Shown here piece after piece: positions 12,243 to 25,104 of a stretch of DNA of 64,000 nt. Under the pieces are notes generated by a model, which was not told the origin of the DNA, did no database searches, and saw only the letters and a list, made by a program, of their open reading frames with translations. The stretch lies in assembly GCA_032718475.1 (NCBI GenBank), contig JAUCBJ010005720.1, forward strand, positions 1-64,000, given 5' to 3'. Position 1 is the first letter of the stretch; the number at the start of each line of letters is the position of its first letter. The translations under genes were made by a program, and so were the position numbers. This DNA comes from Nemertoderma westbladi (taxonomy: Eukaryota; Xenacoelomorpha; Nemertodermatida; Nemertodermatidae).

Positions 12243-13915
12243 AGATTCCCCGCTACAATCTTGAAACCAATGGCCGAAGATCTTTTTCAGTTGGTTCTCC
12301 TACAATATGGAATTCTTTGCCCCTCCGTATTCGGTCAGCACCATCAGTTGATACTGTATGTTTAAGAAATTACTAAACACCCATCTATTCAACATTGAAT
12401 ATAATTAAGGATATAAACTAATTGTAAAATATCATGCATTACGGCCTTTACATGTTATGTTATGCCACTTGATATTTTTATCTCTTCTATATTTTATGCG
12501 CATTTTTTTAAATATGCCTATTTTATATGAAATGTGGTAATATACCATTTTTTTCTAAAATTATACTCTTTTCTAAATTGAGTAAATCCAGTTTTACTAG
12601 AAATAAACGAATACGAGTCCATGTTCTCTATAACGAATACAAGTAAATGTTTTCTAATACATAAACGTCTAAAACTGTTGCGGGTCCTTACGCCCTCTCG
12701 CCTCTGATCCTACTTTATATTGATTGTGTTTGATTGTGTTTTTATTTAAAGTTCACCTTTGCGCTTAGAACATAAAGTATGAACGCTATATAAAATTTAT
12801 ATAAATATTATTATTATTATTATTATAAAGGAATATTGAAAAGGGCTATTTGTATCTAGCGTGATGTCTGTGAGTAATTATTTTGTAAAACACGAACTGC
12901 CGATTATGTTTTTAATGCTTATTTAAGATTTCCATTACCCCACATGTTCCAATGTATTACTCAGCCGTGTAATGTAAACCATCCTTCCAGAAATTATTGT
13001 GTATTAGGCCTATTGGTCTCCATTCTAACTAACCAGCACTGTTAGAAGGCCTATTGCACTGTAATCTGAGGTGCCGGTATCTGTATTGCTTCCTCAGTTG
13101 ATTTTCTCCGACGTCCGGTGATAAAGAACATCCCACATCCTTCTGTCAATGTTAGTTTGATACGGGATTTCTTTATATAAATGCGATACCATAAAATACT
13201 AAATGGCGGTGCTTGCGCACCGCGACAGAAGCTCTCTAGCTTCAGACGTCTGTTCAACTGTCCACGTCTTCGTTCAAGTTACACTCAAAATAATGTATAA
13301 ATGTATATCACATAAATGACCTTTATTATGTTCCCTAAGAGTTAATGAACAGAAGACGGCACATAATTATTGTCCTTTCAATAAGTTACTTTATTATTAG
13401 AAGTTCGTTAACTTCTTAACTGTAAAAGCATTCACTATCTATCTATGTATGTATGTGTGTGTGTATGTATATCGGGTTAACTCCTCCGAAACTATAGCTC
13501 GTCCGTCAATGAAAGTTATATCAATCGACGCAGCTCAACCCCAGAATGTGGAAAAAAGTTTCAAAAAAATTTATTAAAGTGTCTTTTATTTATTTCGAAA
13601 AATAGCCCCCTAACACGAAAATTGCCAAAGACTCCATCCATAATAGAAACACCAGCTGCTGGTGCTCATGACGGCCTAGTAAGCTACTACTATTGATTGA
13701 ATGGAATGCCCAAACTGCAGAGAAGTACATTACTTGCCAAGTTTGTGTGCTAACTAATAGTGTATTATTGTAATATAGTAGGCCTATACATGTTATTGTA
13801 GTAGTTTGTAATGTATTATCCCGCCAGCTGAATAGCAGTTTACAAATTTAGGAATTACGTAATTTTTATTGAAATTAATATCTCTTATCTCTCCAAACGA
13901 CGTAGGCGTTTCGAC
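12243..13915. other. AT-rich intergenic stretch, nothing recognised
   Basis: No coding exon, RNA gene or transposon ends recognised. It contains a short (ATT)n run near 12808-12828 and an ATCT/ATGT/GT microsatellite near 13436-13472. The 68-residue minus-strand open frame near 13051-13257 has no recognisable domain and is not annotated. Confidence 0.6.
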
Positions 13916-13990
13916 TCAGCGTGGTGTCGGATTCGAACCTGGGACCTCGAGGTGGAAGCCGAGACAACAACCACTAGGCGACTGGTTCTT
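13916..13990 (-). mobile_element. tRNA-derived SINE head
   Basis: On the minus strand there is a pol III A box, TCGCCTAGTGG (13981-13971), and a B box, GGTTCGAATCC (13939-13929). They are 42 bases apart start to start, the spacing of a tRNA. The anticodon arm does not fold well, so this is a degenerate tRNA-like promoter rather than a working tRNA gene. The SINE body would continue toward lower coordinates, but its end cannot be placed. Confidence 0.6.
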
Positions 13991-14451
13991 GTAATATGGA
14001 GTATTAATTTCAAAGCCAGCTGCTTGTGTTTTCGGGGTGTTCGTTATTATACATTTAAAGATGAATACAAATTTTCGCAAAATAAATACATAATCCCCCA
14101 AGATAAATACATAAGGAGGTTAGAAAAAAACGTCTCTGAAACCCGCTCCTTTCCCTCAATTGGTAATTATTAGATGTAGGATTAGCAATCAATTTTGTTG
14201 TCAATTTGTAGTTCAGTTTTGTATTTTCAGTTATGTTGTTAATAATAAGCTGTCGTTTGTGAAATTGAGATCGATCGAATTGGTTAACCTGTTGAAGAAT
14301 TGCGGTTGCTTGTAGTTATTAAATACTGTATAATTGGTTACTCTATGTTATTACATAGGTTTAATGAAACGATATTTACCACCGTATAATACTATGAGAA
14401 AGAGTGATCCAGAGTTTTCCTAGTAGCATTAACATTATTACTGTAGTATTG
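13991..14451. other. AT-rich stretch without recognised features
   Basis: No gene, exon or element end could be supported. The open frame on the plus strand at 13952-14173 overlaps the SINE head and is not considered coding. Confidence 0.5.
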
Positions 14452-14573
14452 GTGGGGGGGGGCGGGGGATGGGTGTGATGGGGTGTGGGGGGGATGGGTG
14501 TGAGGGGGTGTGGGGGGGGATAGGTGTGAGAGGGTGTGGGGGGGGGGCTCCGCGGTGGCGTGTGTTGGGGGGA
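14452..14573 (+). repeat. G-rich degenerate minisatellite with G-quadruplex potential
   Basis: Roughly three copies of a 35-40-base unit of the form GGGGATGGGTGTGA followed by GGGGTGTGGGGGGG. The plus strand has many runs of four or more G with short loops, which fits a G-quadruplex-forming sequence. Long homopolymer G runs may be mis-sized in the assembly. Confidence 0.7.
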
Positions 14574-17500
14574 GTGGCCTATTACCTTTCCCCTGAACTA
14601 AAAAATTATTGTTCCTGTTACTAGGAGATGCAATTTTCGCGATTCAATACGAATTTCGAATTACGAATACGAATTATTTTAATTTGTTACATCTGGATAA
14701 TATCGCTGTTTGGATGTTTTAGTACATAACAAACAAATTGAAGAACTTTCAGGACCTGAAAATAAGGAGATATGGCATTTTCGGTTCTCGAAAAATTTGC
14801 ACGCAAAATTTAAATTGTTTTAAATTCTCAAAAATAATCCGACATTTAGATTTTTTCATCCAATCGCAATCTCGCCTTCAGCTGTAGTGTTATAGGAATA
14901 TATTATACACGGGACCGGTCACTGGGCTCGGGCTCGGATAACGAGCTGAGTTTGGATGATAATGTTTCGTCAAAATATTTCTATAAATCAAATCTTATTT
15001 AATTTAGTAAATTGATTCTTGAGGAAATGTATTTGCGTTTTCTCATTTACCTACTGAAGCTCATAAGTTTACACAAATAGGCAAGAAACCATCATTCATG
15101 CTGTCAGCATCCCAGTTGGCATAAAAACAGCCATTAGTCAACTCAGTCAAACAGACAAATCGGTTGCGATGGGATTTCAAGAGGGGCATTCAATTGTTGT
15201 TAATGAGAGTTCCCTTCCCACTCATTACAGAGCTGGTTTACCATAGTCACCGCTATCACACAGCCGCTAAATAAATAATGATGAATTGAAGTAATTAAGG
15301 ATTATAGACATTATATTTATACAATGAGATAACATATTCTATCGGCTGTGGTCTCTTTCAATTGGGCTTGAGTGAGCTACAGTACAGTAGGCAGTGGCTG
15401 CAAAACGACAGATATGGGGGGGGGGGGGGAACTTTCGACGCAATAAAAATTCATCCCACTCCAGGGGAAATTCGACACAAATAACAGCTGATTACTCTCA
15501 AAAATAAAACTGTAACCTGTTCTATTGTGTTTTGTTTATTGTTTTGGATAAAATAACGTGCTAATGTAACCTGCTCCTTTCCCTAAATTGAGAATTGAAC
15601 ATTGAGGCAGGATATTAATTCGCCAAGATGGGATTTGCGTCCAGTACCCCCACCGCCCCCCCCCCCCCCCCTGGTCTCTTAACTGGTTCTTTTTGCAGTT
15701 TACCCAATGCTAAGAATACCAGGCATAAACACAGGTCACATAAGACCAAAACAATAAACGAATCAGTATCTGTACAGGCTAGAAGGAAGAAATAGGAGCT
15801 ACGAAACATATAAAATGGAAAAAAATTTGTAAAAACAAATTCTTCACATATATAATTTTAATAAAATTTCGACCGAAATGCGAAAACATGGTATTCTTCA
15901 CAGCGACGGCAATATGTATGGATACGCCTTTTTACCAACGCTTATATACAGTAGCTGAAGATTGAAGATAATAACAATCATTTGCCTTAACCATTACCGT
16001 ATCGGACGTACAGTAGGCCTATCTCATTACAAATCGAAGCATCGGCACTAATATTGAACTAACTGTAACTACTGTATCAAATTTGATGGAAAACTTTTAT
16101 TAAAATATTCCATTATAAAATAATTGGGAACCTATAGAAACGTACAAAATATGGACGGGAACGACAGACCGCACAATATTAAAATAAATAATAATAACAA
16201 AAATAATATGCTTACTTATATAAAAACCAATTACTTTATATATATTAACAATTAATGGAAATAAAACTTAGGCTTTTTCTTCCTGATTAATTCCCGAATA
16301 ATTGCATCCGGTACAATAAGGCATCCAAATCAACAGCAAAAATACAAAGTAAGCCGAGGGAGTTGTTGCAAATAACGAAAATATAAAAATTCGAATTGAG
16401 ACGGGAAATGAAATAATGCATATAATAATATGGGCAAACTTTAGGCGTACATAAAAATTATAATCAAACTTGCAAAATAAATTCTATATATACAAGCTTG
16501 CCGCCAGCCGAGAGCTGGCAATAATGGACGGATCCATTGCTATCAATGTTGTTGTTGTTGTTATAATTTCTGCCCTCAAAAGGTAAAGGCACGTAACTCC
16601 AAAAACCTCATTCCGAGATATCAAGCCCCAAAGGTTTTTTGTATGCGCTTTTAGTATGCTGAGCTACTAGGAACTTTCATTGTACTGTATCTCATATTAA
16701 TGCTAATAATCAAACCTGATTTTTATACCTTTTTTATCCGGGATATCTTTATCAACCTATAATCAACTCGCTTTTGGTGTGTTTTTTTACGTTGTGGTTG
16801 TGGCTCTGGTTGTTTTTGTTTCTTTAATAGACGAATTTCTTTCTTAAGATAATCAAAAAATATTGATTTCAGAAGTTTAGGTGGCGATTATTCACGAAAA
16901 AACAAGATTAATTACTAATTTCTGTTTTATTTTTAGGGAACAGCAAATGATTGATCGCATATGTTTGATGGCATATATAAAGTATATTTATGAACTTGTA
17001 GTTCTACTTTATATCAAATTACCTTAAGTTAATGTTTAATATACTTTATTCGTTAATTGTCTTTATTTATGAGTCTCGTGCTATTTAGCCCTCGACTGGA
17101 CTTGGTGAATAATACGCCCCCACGTAAACATCTTCCGTCCTATATCCCCATATTAGATAGATCTACTGCGGTCGGTTGTCACGGTAGCCACCTCTGGTGG
17201 TTTGCTATGGCTGACCTAGACCTGGTTTATTGACTGCTTCGTTATCTCATTGGCTGCTTAATGGTAGTCTAGCCTTGATAATGCCATGGCAACTGCTATT
17301 GGTTCATCAAGCCAAGATTTAAGGTAAATATAACCCTACTTTATTTTATTCACTTATGATTATTTCCGTTGCCGGGTTTTTTGACGTTTTTCCCTTGCGT
17401 TTTTTATTACAGCGCTTTTTTTTTAACGTAGACCAATTCAAGAATACATTCAGCAATGAATGAATATAAAATCGTGGCAAAAACGTGGCAGCGAAAATGG

Positions 17501-19334
17501 TCTTTTGTCTTCTGATATAAATATATAGTTAGTAAAGGGTTGCACAATAACTGTCACTATTGTAGTAGCTGATTTTAGCAATTTATTTTACTGGTTTGGC
17601 CCAGTAAAGTTAGCGTGGTATGTGATACGCGTGGTACGTAAATAATGCGAATATTTTATATTTTGGTCTGTTTCTTAAAACCTGGCGAATTGTAATAGTG
17701 CCAAACTTTCTCACCAAGTTATTTTATCAGTTGACATAACCCTAAACACAAAAATTATGATGACACGTTGTGAAAAGAGTGTCACTGTCATTGTTGTCGC
17801 ATTTCGAATGTATAATAGTAAATAGTGTAACAATCAAGTCAGTCCATTATTTATTGCATATAATATACTGTTTCCTAATGAATCATTTGATTGGCCAGCG
17901 TACCTTGGTTCAGTCAGGTGGTTACTACTACTGTTATCCTTTGTGATTGACATCTACTGTACTTCTGCAAGTAGCTTAGATTGAATCAACCAATCGGAGA
18001 AAAGTTAGGATTACTTTGAAATGCAAACCATTATCTTTAAAGTTACTATATTTAATTCAACTTGAATTTTCATGATTGTTTACTTGTTTGTTAGCAAGCA
18101 ATGTTAACTTGTTATTATTATCATCTCTATGAGAAACTTGCCACATTTTCAAAACCCTACAGTTACTGTGGGTTCATCACTCCAGGTTATGCATTCCATA
18201 TACTGTATGAATAATTATTATAAAAGTTGTACTGAATTGTATCGCTCATCCAAATGCTGATGAAATGGAAGACCGATGTATTTATAGTTACTACATGTCG
18301 TTTAGTATAACAATGTACTCTCTGCCTCCCGTCCCATCACACCCCCATCTGATGGGTGTAAAATATATCATACACATGATGTTGTAGGCTATCCCAGCTA
18401 CTGTAGATATGTGTGTAATGTATACAATATGCATCTACAGTATGTTATACGAGTTCTATATTTATAACTTGGTGTATAATAGGCCTACATGGGCTTTGTA
18501 TGTATGTATGTAGGTCTATGTTTGTTTGTAGTGTGTATGTCTATAATTAAAATCGAACTATCCCGTGTCCAGGATATGTGAGCTGTGACATCGAACACCG
18601 GGGACAATCGAAACACCACAATCTGCTTATTTGGTAATTATAGTTGCTCTTTGATGCCGTGACTATCTCTAGCTAGCTAATTAATTATACATAGTCAGTC
18701 AGTCTCCCACTAATCAAATCAGTCAATCTGTTTAAACGGTTGTTTTTAAAAGGAAAAAATGTAATATTTGAATAACTTTTTGGTAGATTTTTGGAATTTC
18801 ATTTCCTAACTAAATTGTATTAATAATCGATTTGCGATGATGTATTTTTTCGTTTATATTTTTCACACTGCTCGGTGCATGATAATAAATGAAAATACCT
18901 ATGTACCAATTTCATTTTGGTTTTTTGTTATAGCTCGGGGTGGCGGTTCTAATTTTTGGTGATGGGTGCCATATTTTTTTCGCCTTTCTTTTGATTGAGT
19001 TACCTGATACAACCGATAAACAGATTGATTCACGGTCATCAAGGGGCAATGTTTTCTGTAGGTATGGTTTCTGGACGACCCGACCTCGTGGATTCTTGGA
19101 TTCGCCCATTGGGTTTGTGTTCCGCACTCCCACCCAGGTAAGGGAGCAGGTAAGACAGGGTTAGCGTAGCGCACACCTTCCGTAGGTTAGGTTGACAAAT
19201 AATAACCAGCCAATGATTTCTTTCCTATTAATCGCAGGATATTTCCTACAGCTCAACGATTCTCGATTTAAACAACTCAACTATTTACAGTCTGCCTGTT
19301 CCCGTCGTTACCCCAATATTTATTTTGTTACCAG
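14574..19334. other. Region upstream of the transporter exons, nothing recognised
   Basis: This should be intron or 5' sequence of the SLC6 gene, but no exon for transmembrane segments 1-5 was recognised here. G or C homopolymer runs lie at 15417-15429 and 15655-15671. The stretch 18930-19190 is less AT-rich and opens on both strands but has no domain. It may be an unclassified repeat. Confidence 0.45.
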
Positions 19335-19563
19335 GTGTGGTTGGACGCCGGAACCCAGGTATTCTTCAGCATGTCCATCGGTCTCTGCTCCCTTGTCTCC
19401 CTCGGTTCCTACAACAAGTTCCAGCACAACTGTTTCCGGGATTGCGTCTTCTACGCGATCGTCAACAGCTGCACTAGCGTCTTCGGGGGCGTCGTTATCT
19501 TCAGTGTTCTCGGGTTCATGGCTAAGGAGTTGGGAGTCCCTATAAGCGAAGTTGCCGAGTCCG
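19335..19563 (+). CDS. SLC6 transporter exon: transmembrane segments 6-7
   Basis: The acceptor TTACCAG ends at 19334 and the donor G|GTAAGT follows 19563. The exon has 76 codons plus one base (phase 1 exit). It starts [11 protein letters not shown], the unwound TM6 motif, in which the Gln and following Ser are chloride-site ligands in the family. LGSYNKF and a Cys/Arg/Asp loop (NCFRDC) follow. TM7 contains an Asn and a Ser (VNSCTS) at sodium/chloride-binding positions, then VLGFMA. It ends at EVAES(G), typical of the GAT2/taurine/creatine branch. No key residue is visibly lost. An overlapping minus-strand open frame is a shadow. Confidence 0.9.
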
Positions 19564-19787
19564 GTAAGTCTCGCAACTATAGTAACGGTAACCTTGGTTC
19601 CTTTATTATCACCTATGAGGTTACTTTGTATTGTTATTGTTTGTATTGACGATAATAAACATGAAAACAAACACGAAACATAAATTGTGTATTTCGAATG
19701 TGTAATTGTAATTATAAATAATTATGTTTACTAATTATAGAAAAATATTGTACAATATCTCATTAATTTATATTATTATATATTTAG

Positions 19788-19900
19788 GACCGGGACTTAT
19801 ATTCATCGCGTATCCGAAAGCTATCAGCAGAATGCCCGTTGCTCCCATGTGGGCTGTCTTCTTTTTCATTATGATTATTGTTCTTGGAATGGACAGTGAG
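19788..19900 (+). CDS. SLC6 transporter exon: transmembrane segment 8
   Basis: The acceptor ATATTTAG ends at 19787 and the donor GTGAGT starts at 19901. Two bases complete the Gly codon from the previous exon, followed by 37 codons. The peptide [16 protein letters not shown] leads into TM8 and ends LGMDSE. The Asp-Ser pair corresponds to the second sodium site in the family. The exon-intron phase fits both neighbours exactly, and the 224-bp and 156-bp flanking introns are short. Confidence 0.9.
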
Positions 19901-20056
19901 GTGAGTTGTTTTCTACTAGGTTGTATGTATATTATACATAATTATTCAATAATCTCCATTATCGAATAAAAACTTTTCTAGAAACTCGCCAGCTTCATGT
20001 TCATGTTCTATAGTGTTTGTTTTTATAATCTCCTAATTTATTACTGATACTTTCAG

Positions 20057-20288
20057 TTTGTTAACATCGAAGGCGTTGCCTGCGCGCTAATCGATTTGTT
20101 CCCGGGGATTCGCCGGCATCGCGAACTGTTTGTTCTCGGTTTGTGTTCCGTCTCATTTCTCATTGGTCTCTCCATGGTAACGCAAGGCGGTATGTACGTG
20201 TTCCAGCTGTTTGACTTCTATTCGGCGAGCGGAATAGCGTTGCTGTCGGTAGCCATCTGGGAGTGCGTAGCTCTGGCCTGGGTATACG
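20057..20288 (+). CDS. SLC6 transporter exon: transmembrane segments 9-10
   Basis: The acceptor TACTTTCAG ends at 20056. There are 77 codons plus one base, exiting at TACG|GTAAGCC. It encodes [19 protein letters not shown]9, then [20 protein letters not shown] (extracellular loop and start of TM10) and ends AWVYG. The last 15 bases of this exon plus the donor are the founding unit of the downstream 32-bp array. If this donor is skipped, translation meets an in-frame TAG at 20303-20305, five codons after the exon end, giving a protein without TM11-12. Confidence 0.9.
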
Positions 20289-23200
20289 GTAAGCCAATCA
20301 AATAGTGGCCTGGGTATACGGTAAGCCAATCAAATAATGGCCTGGGTATACGGTAAGCCAATCAAATAATGGCCTGGGTATACGGTAAGCCAATCAAATA
20401 ATGGCCTGGGTATACGGTAAGCCAATCAAATAGTGGCCTGGGTATACGGTAAGCCAATCAAATAATGGCCTGGGTATACGGTAAGCCAATCAAATAGTGG
20501 CCTGGGTATACGGTAAGCCAATCAAATAGTGGCCTGGGTATACGGTAAGCCAATCAAATAATGGCCTGGGTATACGGTAAGCCAATCAAATAATGGCCTG
20601 GGTATACGGTAAGCCAATCAAATAATGGCCTGGGTATACGGTAAGCCAATCAAATAATGGCCTGGGTATACGGTAAGCCAATCAAATAATGGCCTGGGTA
20701 TACGGTAAGCCAATCAAATAGTGGCCTGGGTATACGGTAAGCCAATCAAATAATGGCCTGGGTATACGGTAAGCCAATCAAATAATGGCCTGGGTATACG
20801 GTGAGCCAATCAAATAGTGGCCTGGGTATACGGTAAGCCAATCAAATAGTGGCCTGGGTATACGGTAAGCCAATCAAATAATGGCCTGGGTATACGGTAA
20901 GCCAATCAAATAATGGCCTGGGTATACGGTAAGCCAATCAATAGTGGCCTGGGTATACGGTAAGCCAATCAAATAGTGGCCTGGGTATACGGTAAGCCAA
21001 TCAAATAATGGCCTGGGTATACGGTAAGCCAATCAAATAGTGGCCTGGGTATACGGTAAGCCAATCAAATAGTGGCCTGGGTATACGGTAAGCCAATCAA
21101 ATAATGGCCTGGGTATACGGTAAGCCAATCAAATAGTGGCCTGGGTATACGGTAAGCCAATCAAATAATGGCCTGGGTATACGGTAAGCCAATCAAATAA
21201 TGGCCTGGGTATACGGTAAGCCAATCAAATAGTGGCCTGGGTATACGGTAAGCCAATCAAATAGTGGCCTGGGTATACGGTAAGCCAATCAAATAATGGC
21301 CTGGGTATACGGTAAGCCAATCAAATAGTGGCCTGGGTATACGGTAAGCCAATCAAATAATGGCCTGGGTATACGGTAAGCCAATCAAATAATGGCCTGG
21401 GTATACGGTAAGCCAATCAAATAGTGGCCTGGGTATACGGTAAGCCAATCAAATAATGGCCTGGTATACGGTAAGCCAATCAAATAGTGGCCTGGGTATA
21501 CGGTAAGCCAATCAAATAAAGGCCTGGGTATACGGTAAGCCAATCAAATAATGGCCTGGGTATACGGTAAGCCAATCAAATAGTGGCCTGGGTATACGGT
21601 AAGCCAATCAAATAGTGGCCTGGGTATACGGTAAGCCAATCAAATAATGGCCTGGGTATACGGTAAGCCAATCAAATAATGGCCTGGGTATACGGTAAGC
21701 CAATCAAATAGTGGCCTGGGTATACGGTAAGCCAATCAAATAATGGCCTGGGTATACGGTAAGCCAATCAAATAATGGCCTGGGTATACGGTAAGCCAAT
21801 CAAATAGTGGCCTGGGTATACGGTAAGCCAATCAAATAGTGGCCTGGGTATACGGTAAGCCAATCAAATAATGGCCTGGGTATACGGTAAGCCAATCAAA
21901 TAGTGGCCTGGGTATACGGTAAGCCAATCAAATAATGGCCTGGGTATACGGTAAGCCAATCAAATAATGGCCTGGGTATACGGTAAGCCAATCAAATAGT
22001 GGCCTGGGTATACGGTAAGCCAATCAAATAGTGGCCTGGGTATACGGTAAGCCAATCAAATAATGGCCTGGGTATACGGTAAGCCAATCAAATAGTGGCC
22101 TGGGTATACGGTAAGCCAATCAAATAATGGCCTGGGTATACGGTAAGCCAATCAAATAATGGCCTGGGTATACGGTAAGCCAATCAAATAGTGGCCTGGG
22201 TATACGGTAAGCCAATCAAATAATGGCCTGGGTATACGGTAAGCCAATCAAATAGTGGCCTGGGTATACGGTAAGCCAATCAAATAAAGGCCTGGGTATA
22301 CGGTAAGCCAATCAAATAATGGCCTGGGTATACGGTAAGCCAATCAAATAGTGGCCTGGGTATACGGTAAGCCAATCAAATAGTGGCCTGGGTATACGGT
22401 AAGCCAATCAAATAATGGCCTGGGTATACGGTAAGCCAATCAAATAATGGCCTGGGTATACGGTAAGCCAATCAAATAGTGGCCTGGGTATACGGTAAGC
22501 CAATCAAATAGTGGCCTGGGTATACGGTAAGCCAATCAAATAATGGCCTGGGTATACGGTAAGCCAATCAAATAGTGGCCTGGGTATACGGTAAGCCAAT
22601 CAAATAAAGGCCTGGGTATACGGTAAGCCAATCAAATAATGGCCTGGGTATACGGTAAGCCAATCAAATAGTGGCCTGGGTATACGGTAAGCCAATCAAA
22701 TAGTGGCCTGGGTATACGGTAAGCCAATCAAATAATGGCTTGGGTATACGGTAAGCCAATCAAATAGTGGCCTGGGTATACGGATACGGTAAGCCAATCA
22801 AATAGTTGCGGCCTGGGTATACGGTAAGCCAATCAAATAGTGGCCTGGGTATACGGTAAGCCAATCAAATAGTGGCCTGGGTATACGGTAAGCCAATCAA
22901 ATAGTGGCCTGGGTATACGGATACGGTAAGCCAATTAAATAGTGGCCTGGGTATACGGTAAGCCAATCAAATAGTGGCCTGGGTATACGGTAAGCCAATC
23001 AAATAGTGGCCTGGGTATACGGTAAGCCAATCAAATAGTGGCCTGGGTATACGGTAAGCCAATCAAATAGTGGCTTGGGTATAATGTAAGCCAATCAAAT
23101 AATGGCCTGGGTATAGTAAGCCAATCAAATAATGGCCTGGGTATACGGTAAGCCAATCATATAATGTCCTGGGTATACGGTAAGCCAATCAAATAATGGC

Positions 23201-24539
23201 CTGGGTATACGGTAAGCCAATCATATAATGTCCTGGGTATACGGTAAGCCAATCAAATAGTGGCTTGGGTATACGGTAAGCCAATCATATAATGTCCTGG
23301 ATATACGGTAAGCCAATCAAATGGTGGCTTGGGTATACGGTAAACCAATCATATAATGTCCTGGGTATACTGTAAGCCAATCATATAATGTCCTGGGTAT
23401 ACGGTAAGCCAATCAAATAATGGCCTGGGTATACGGTAAGCCAATCAAATAATGGCCTGGGTATACGGTAAGCCAATCAAATAATGGCCTGGGTATACGG
23501 TAAGCCGATCAAATAATGGCCTGGGTATACGGTAAGCCAATCAAATAATGGCGTGGGTATACGGTAAGCCAATCAAATAGTGGCCTGGGTATACGGTAAG
23601 CCAATCAAATAGTGGCCTGGGTATACGGTAAGCCAATCAAATAATGGCCTGGGAATACGGTAAGCCAATCAAATAATTGCCTGGGTATACGGTAAGCCAA
23701 TCAAATAATGGCCTGGGTATACGGTAAGCCAATCAAATAATGGCCTGGGTATACGGTAAGCCAATCAAATAATGGCCTGGGTATATGGTAAGCCAATCAA
23801 ATAATGGCCTGGGTATACGGTAAGCCAATCAAATAATGGCCTGGGTATACGGTAAGCCAATCAAGTAATGGCCTGGGTATACGGTAAGCCAATCAAATAA
23901 TGGCCTGGGTATACGGTAAGCCAATCAAATAATGGCCTGGGTATACGGTAAGCCAATCAAATAGTGGCCTGGGTATACGGTAAGCCAATCAAATAATGGC
24001 CTGGGTATACGGTAAGCCAATCAAATAATGGCCTGGGTATACGGTAAGCCAATCAAATAATGGCCTGGGTATACGGTAAGCCAATCAAGTAATGGCCTGG
24101 GTATACGGTAAGCCAATCAAATAGTGGCCTGGGTATACGGTAAGCCAATCAAATAATGGCCTGGGAATACGGTAAGCCAATCAAATAATGGCCTGGGTAT
24201 ACGGTAAGCCAATCAAATAATGGCCTGGGTATACGGTAAGCCAATCAAATAATGGCCTGGGTATACGGTAAGCCAATCAAATAATGGCCTGGGTATATGG
24301 TAAGCCAATCAAATAATGGCCTGGGTATACGGTAAGCCAATCAAATAATGGCCTGGGTATACGGTAAGCCAATCAAGTAATGGCCTGGGTATACGGTAAG
24401 CCAATCAAATAATGGCCTGGGTATACGGTAAGCCAATCAAATAATGGCCTGGGTATACGGTAAGCCAATCAAATAGTGGCCTGGGTATACGGTAAGCCAA
24501 TCAAATAATGGCCTGGGTATACGGTAAGCCAATCAAATA
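20274..24539 (+). repeat. 32-bp minisatellite carrying a splice donor in every unit, about 133 copies
   Basis: The unit is TGGCCTGGGTATACG (exon end) + GTAAGCCAATCAAATAR (donor and intron start), 32 bp, repeated head to tail from the exon boundary to about 24539. The first unit straddles the true exon-intron junction. Nearly every copy keeps GGTAAG. Units end TAG or TAA in the transporter frame. A degenerate zone at about 22780-23420 has units with doubled TACGGATACGG, ATATAATGTCC variants and small deletions. Both flanks are more uniform, with repeated orders of the TAG/TAA variants. Confidence 0.97.
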
Positions 24540-24656
24540 TACAATATATATATAGCATGTAAACCTGTGTCGACGTAATTGATATTTATTGGTTGATATT
24601 GATGATTGTTGCTAAGCAGCAAAATATAAAATATTCAAGGTTTATTAACGTTTCAG

Positions 24657-24931
24657 GTGGGAAGCAACACGTCAAGAATATTCGCACAATGTTGGACACC
24701 AAGATCCGACTGTGGCCCTTCGCGGTGTGCTGGTACGCACTGACCCCTATCCTGTGTCTCTCGGTTGTCGTCTACATGTGTATCAAGTACGAGCCACTAG
24801 TCTACAACAAGTACGAATACCCTGATTGGGCCCACGCTATTGGATGGATGTTTGCCCTCTCTTCTATCCTTCTACCACCCACTTTCGCTATCGTAAAACT
24901 AATCACTACAAAGAAAGGCAATCTTAGAGAG
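24657..24931 (+). CDS. SLC6 transporter exon: transmembrane segments 11-12
   Basis: The acceptor ACGTTTCAG ends at 24656. Two bases complete a Gly codon, then 91 codons follow to GAG, with donor GTAACT from 24932. The loop KQHVKNIRTML corresponds to the intracellular segment after TM10. TM11 spans about LWPFAVCWYALTPILCLSVV, followed by an extracellular loop (EPLVYNKYEYPDWA) and TM12 (AIGWMFALSSILLPPTFAIV). It ends with the basic KLITTKKGNLRE at the membrane-cytoplasm boundary. Joining to the previous exon restores the reading frame exactly across the 4.4-kb minisatellite intron. Confidence 0.9.
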
Positions 24932-25104
24932 GTAACTTTTATACAATTCGCAATAATATGATATCATTATATTTTTTGTAGGTTTTAACTTCCATAGACT
25001 GTAAAATTATTTAGTAATTTAAACAGTACTGTAGATGTAAAAGTTATTATAGCGAATGGATGGTGATTGGCAAATACATAGATCGGATACAGGACACAGC
25101 AGCA

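Noticed and set aside
15417-15671. Paired G run and C run resembling the poly-G/poly-C ends of the TTAA element
   Set aside because: No TTAA at either outer edge and no matching inner inverted repeat.
18951-18970. Similarity of TTTTTGGTGATGGGT to the interior of the 1501-bp TTAA element near 35938
   Set aside because: About 18 bases only, with no extension; may be chance.
18899-19174. Overlapping open frames on both strands just before the first transporter exon
   Set aside because: No domain, and no sequence resembling the TM5 end expected in the preceding SLC6 exon.
20274-24539. CRISPR-like array
   Set aside because: Units are contiguous, without unique spacers, and the sequence is eukaryotic.
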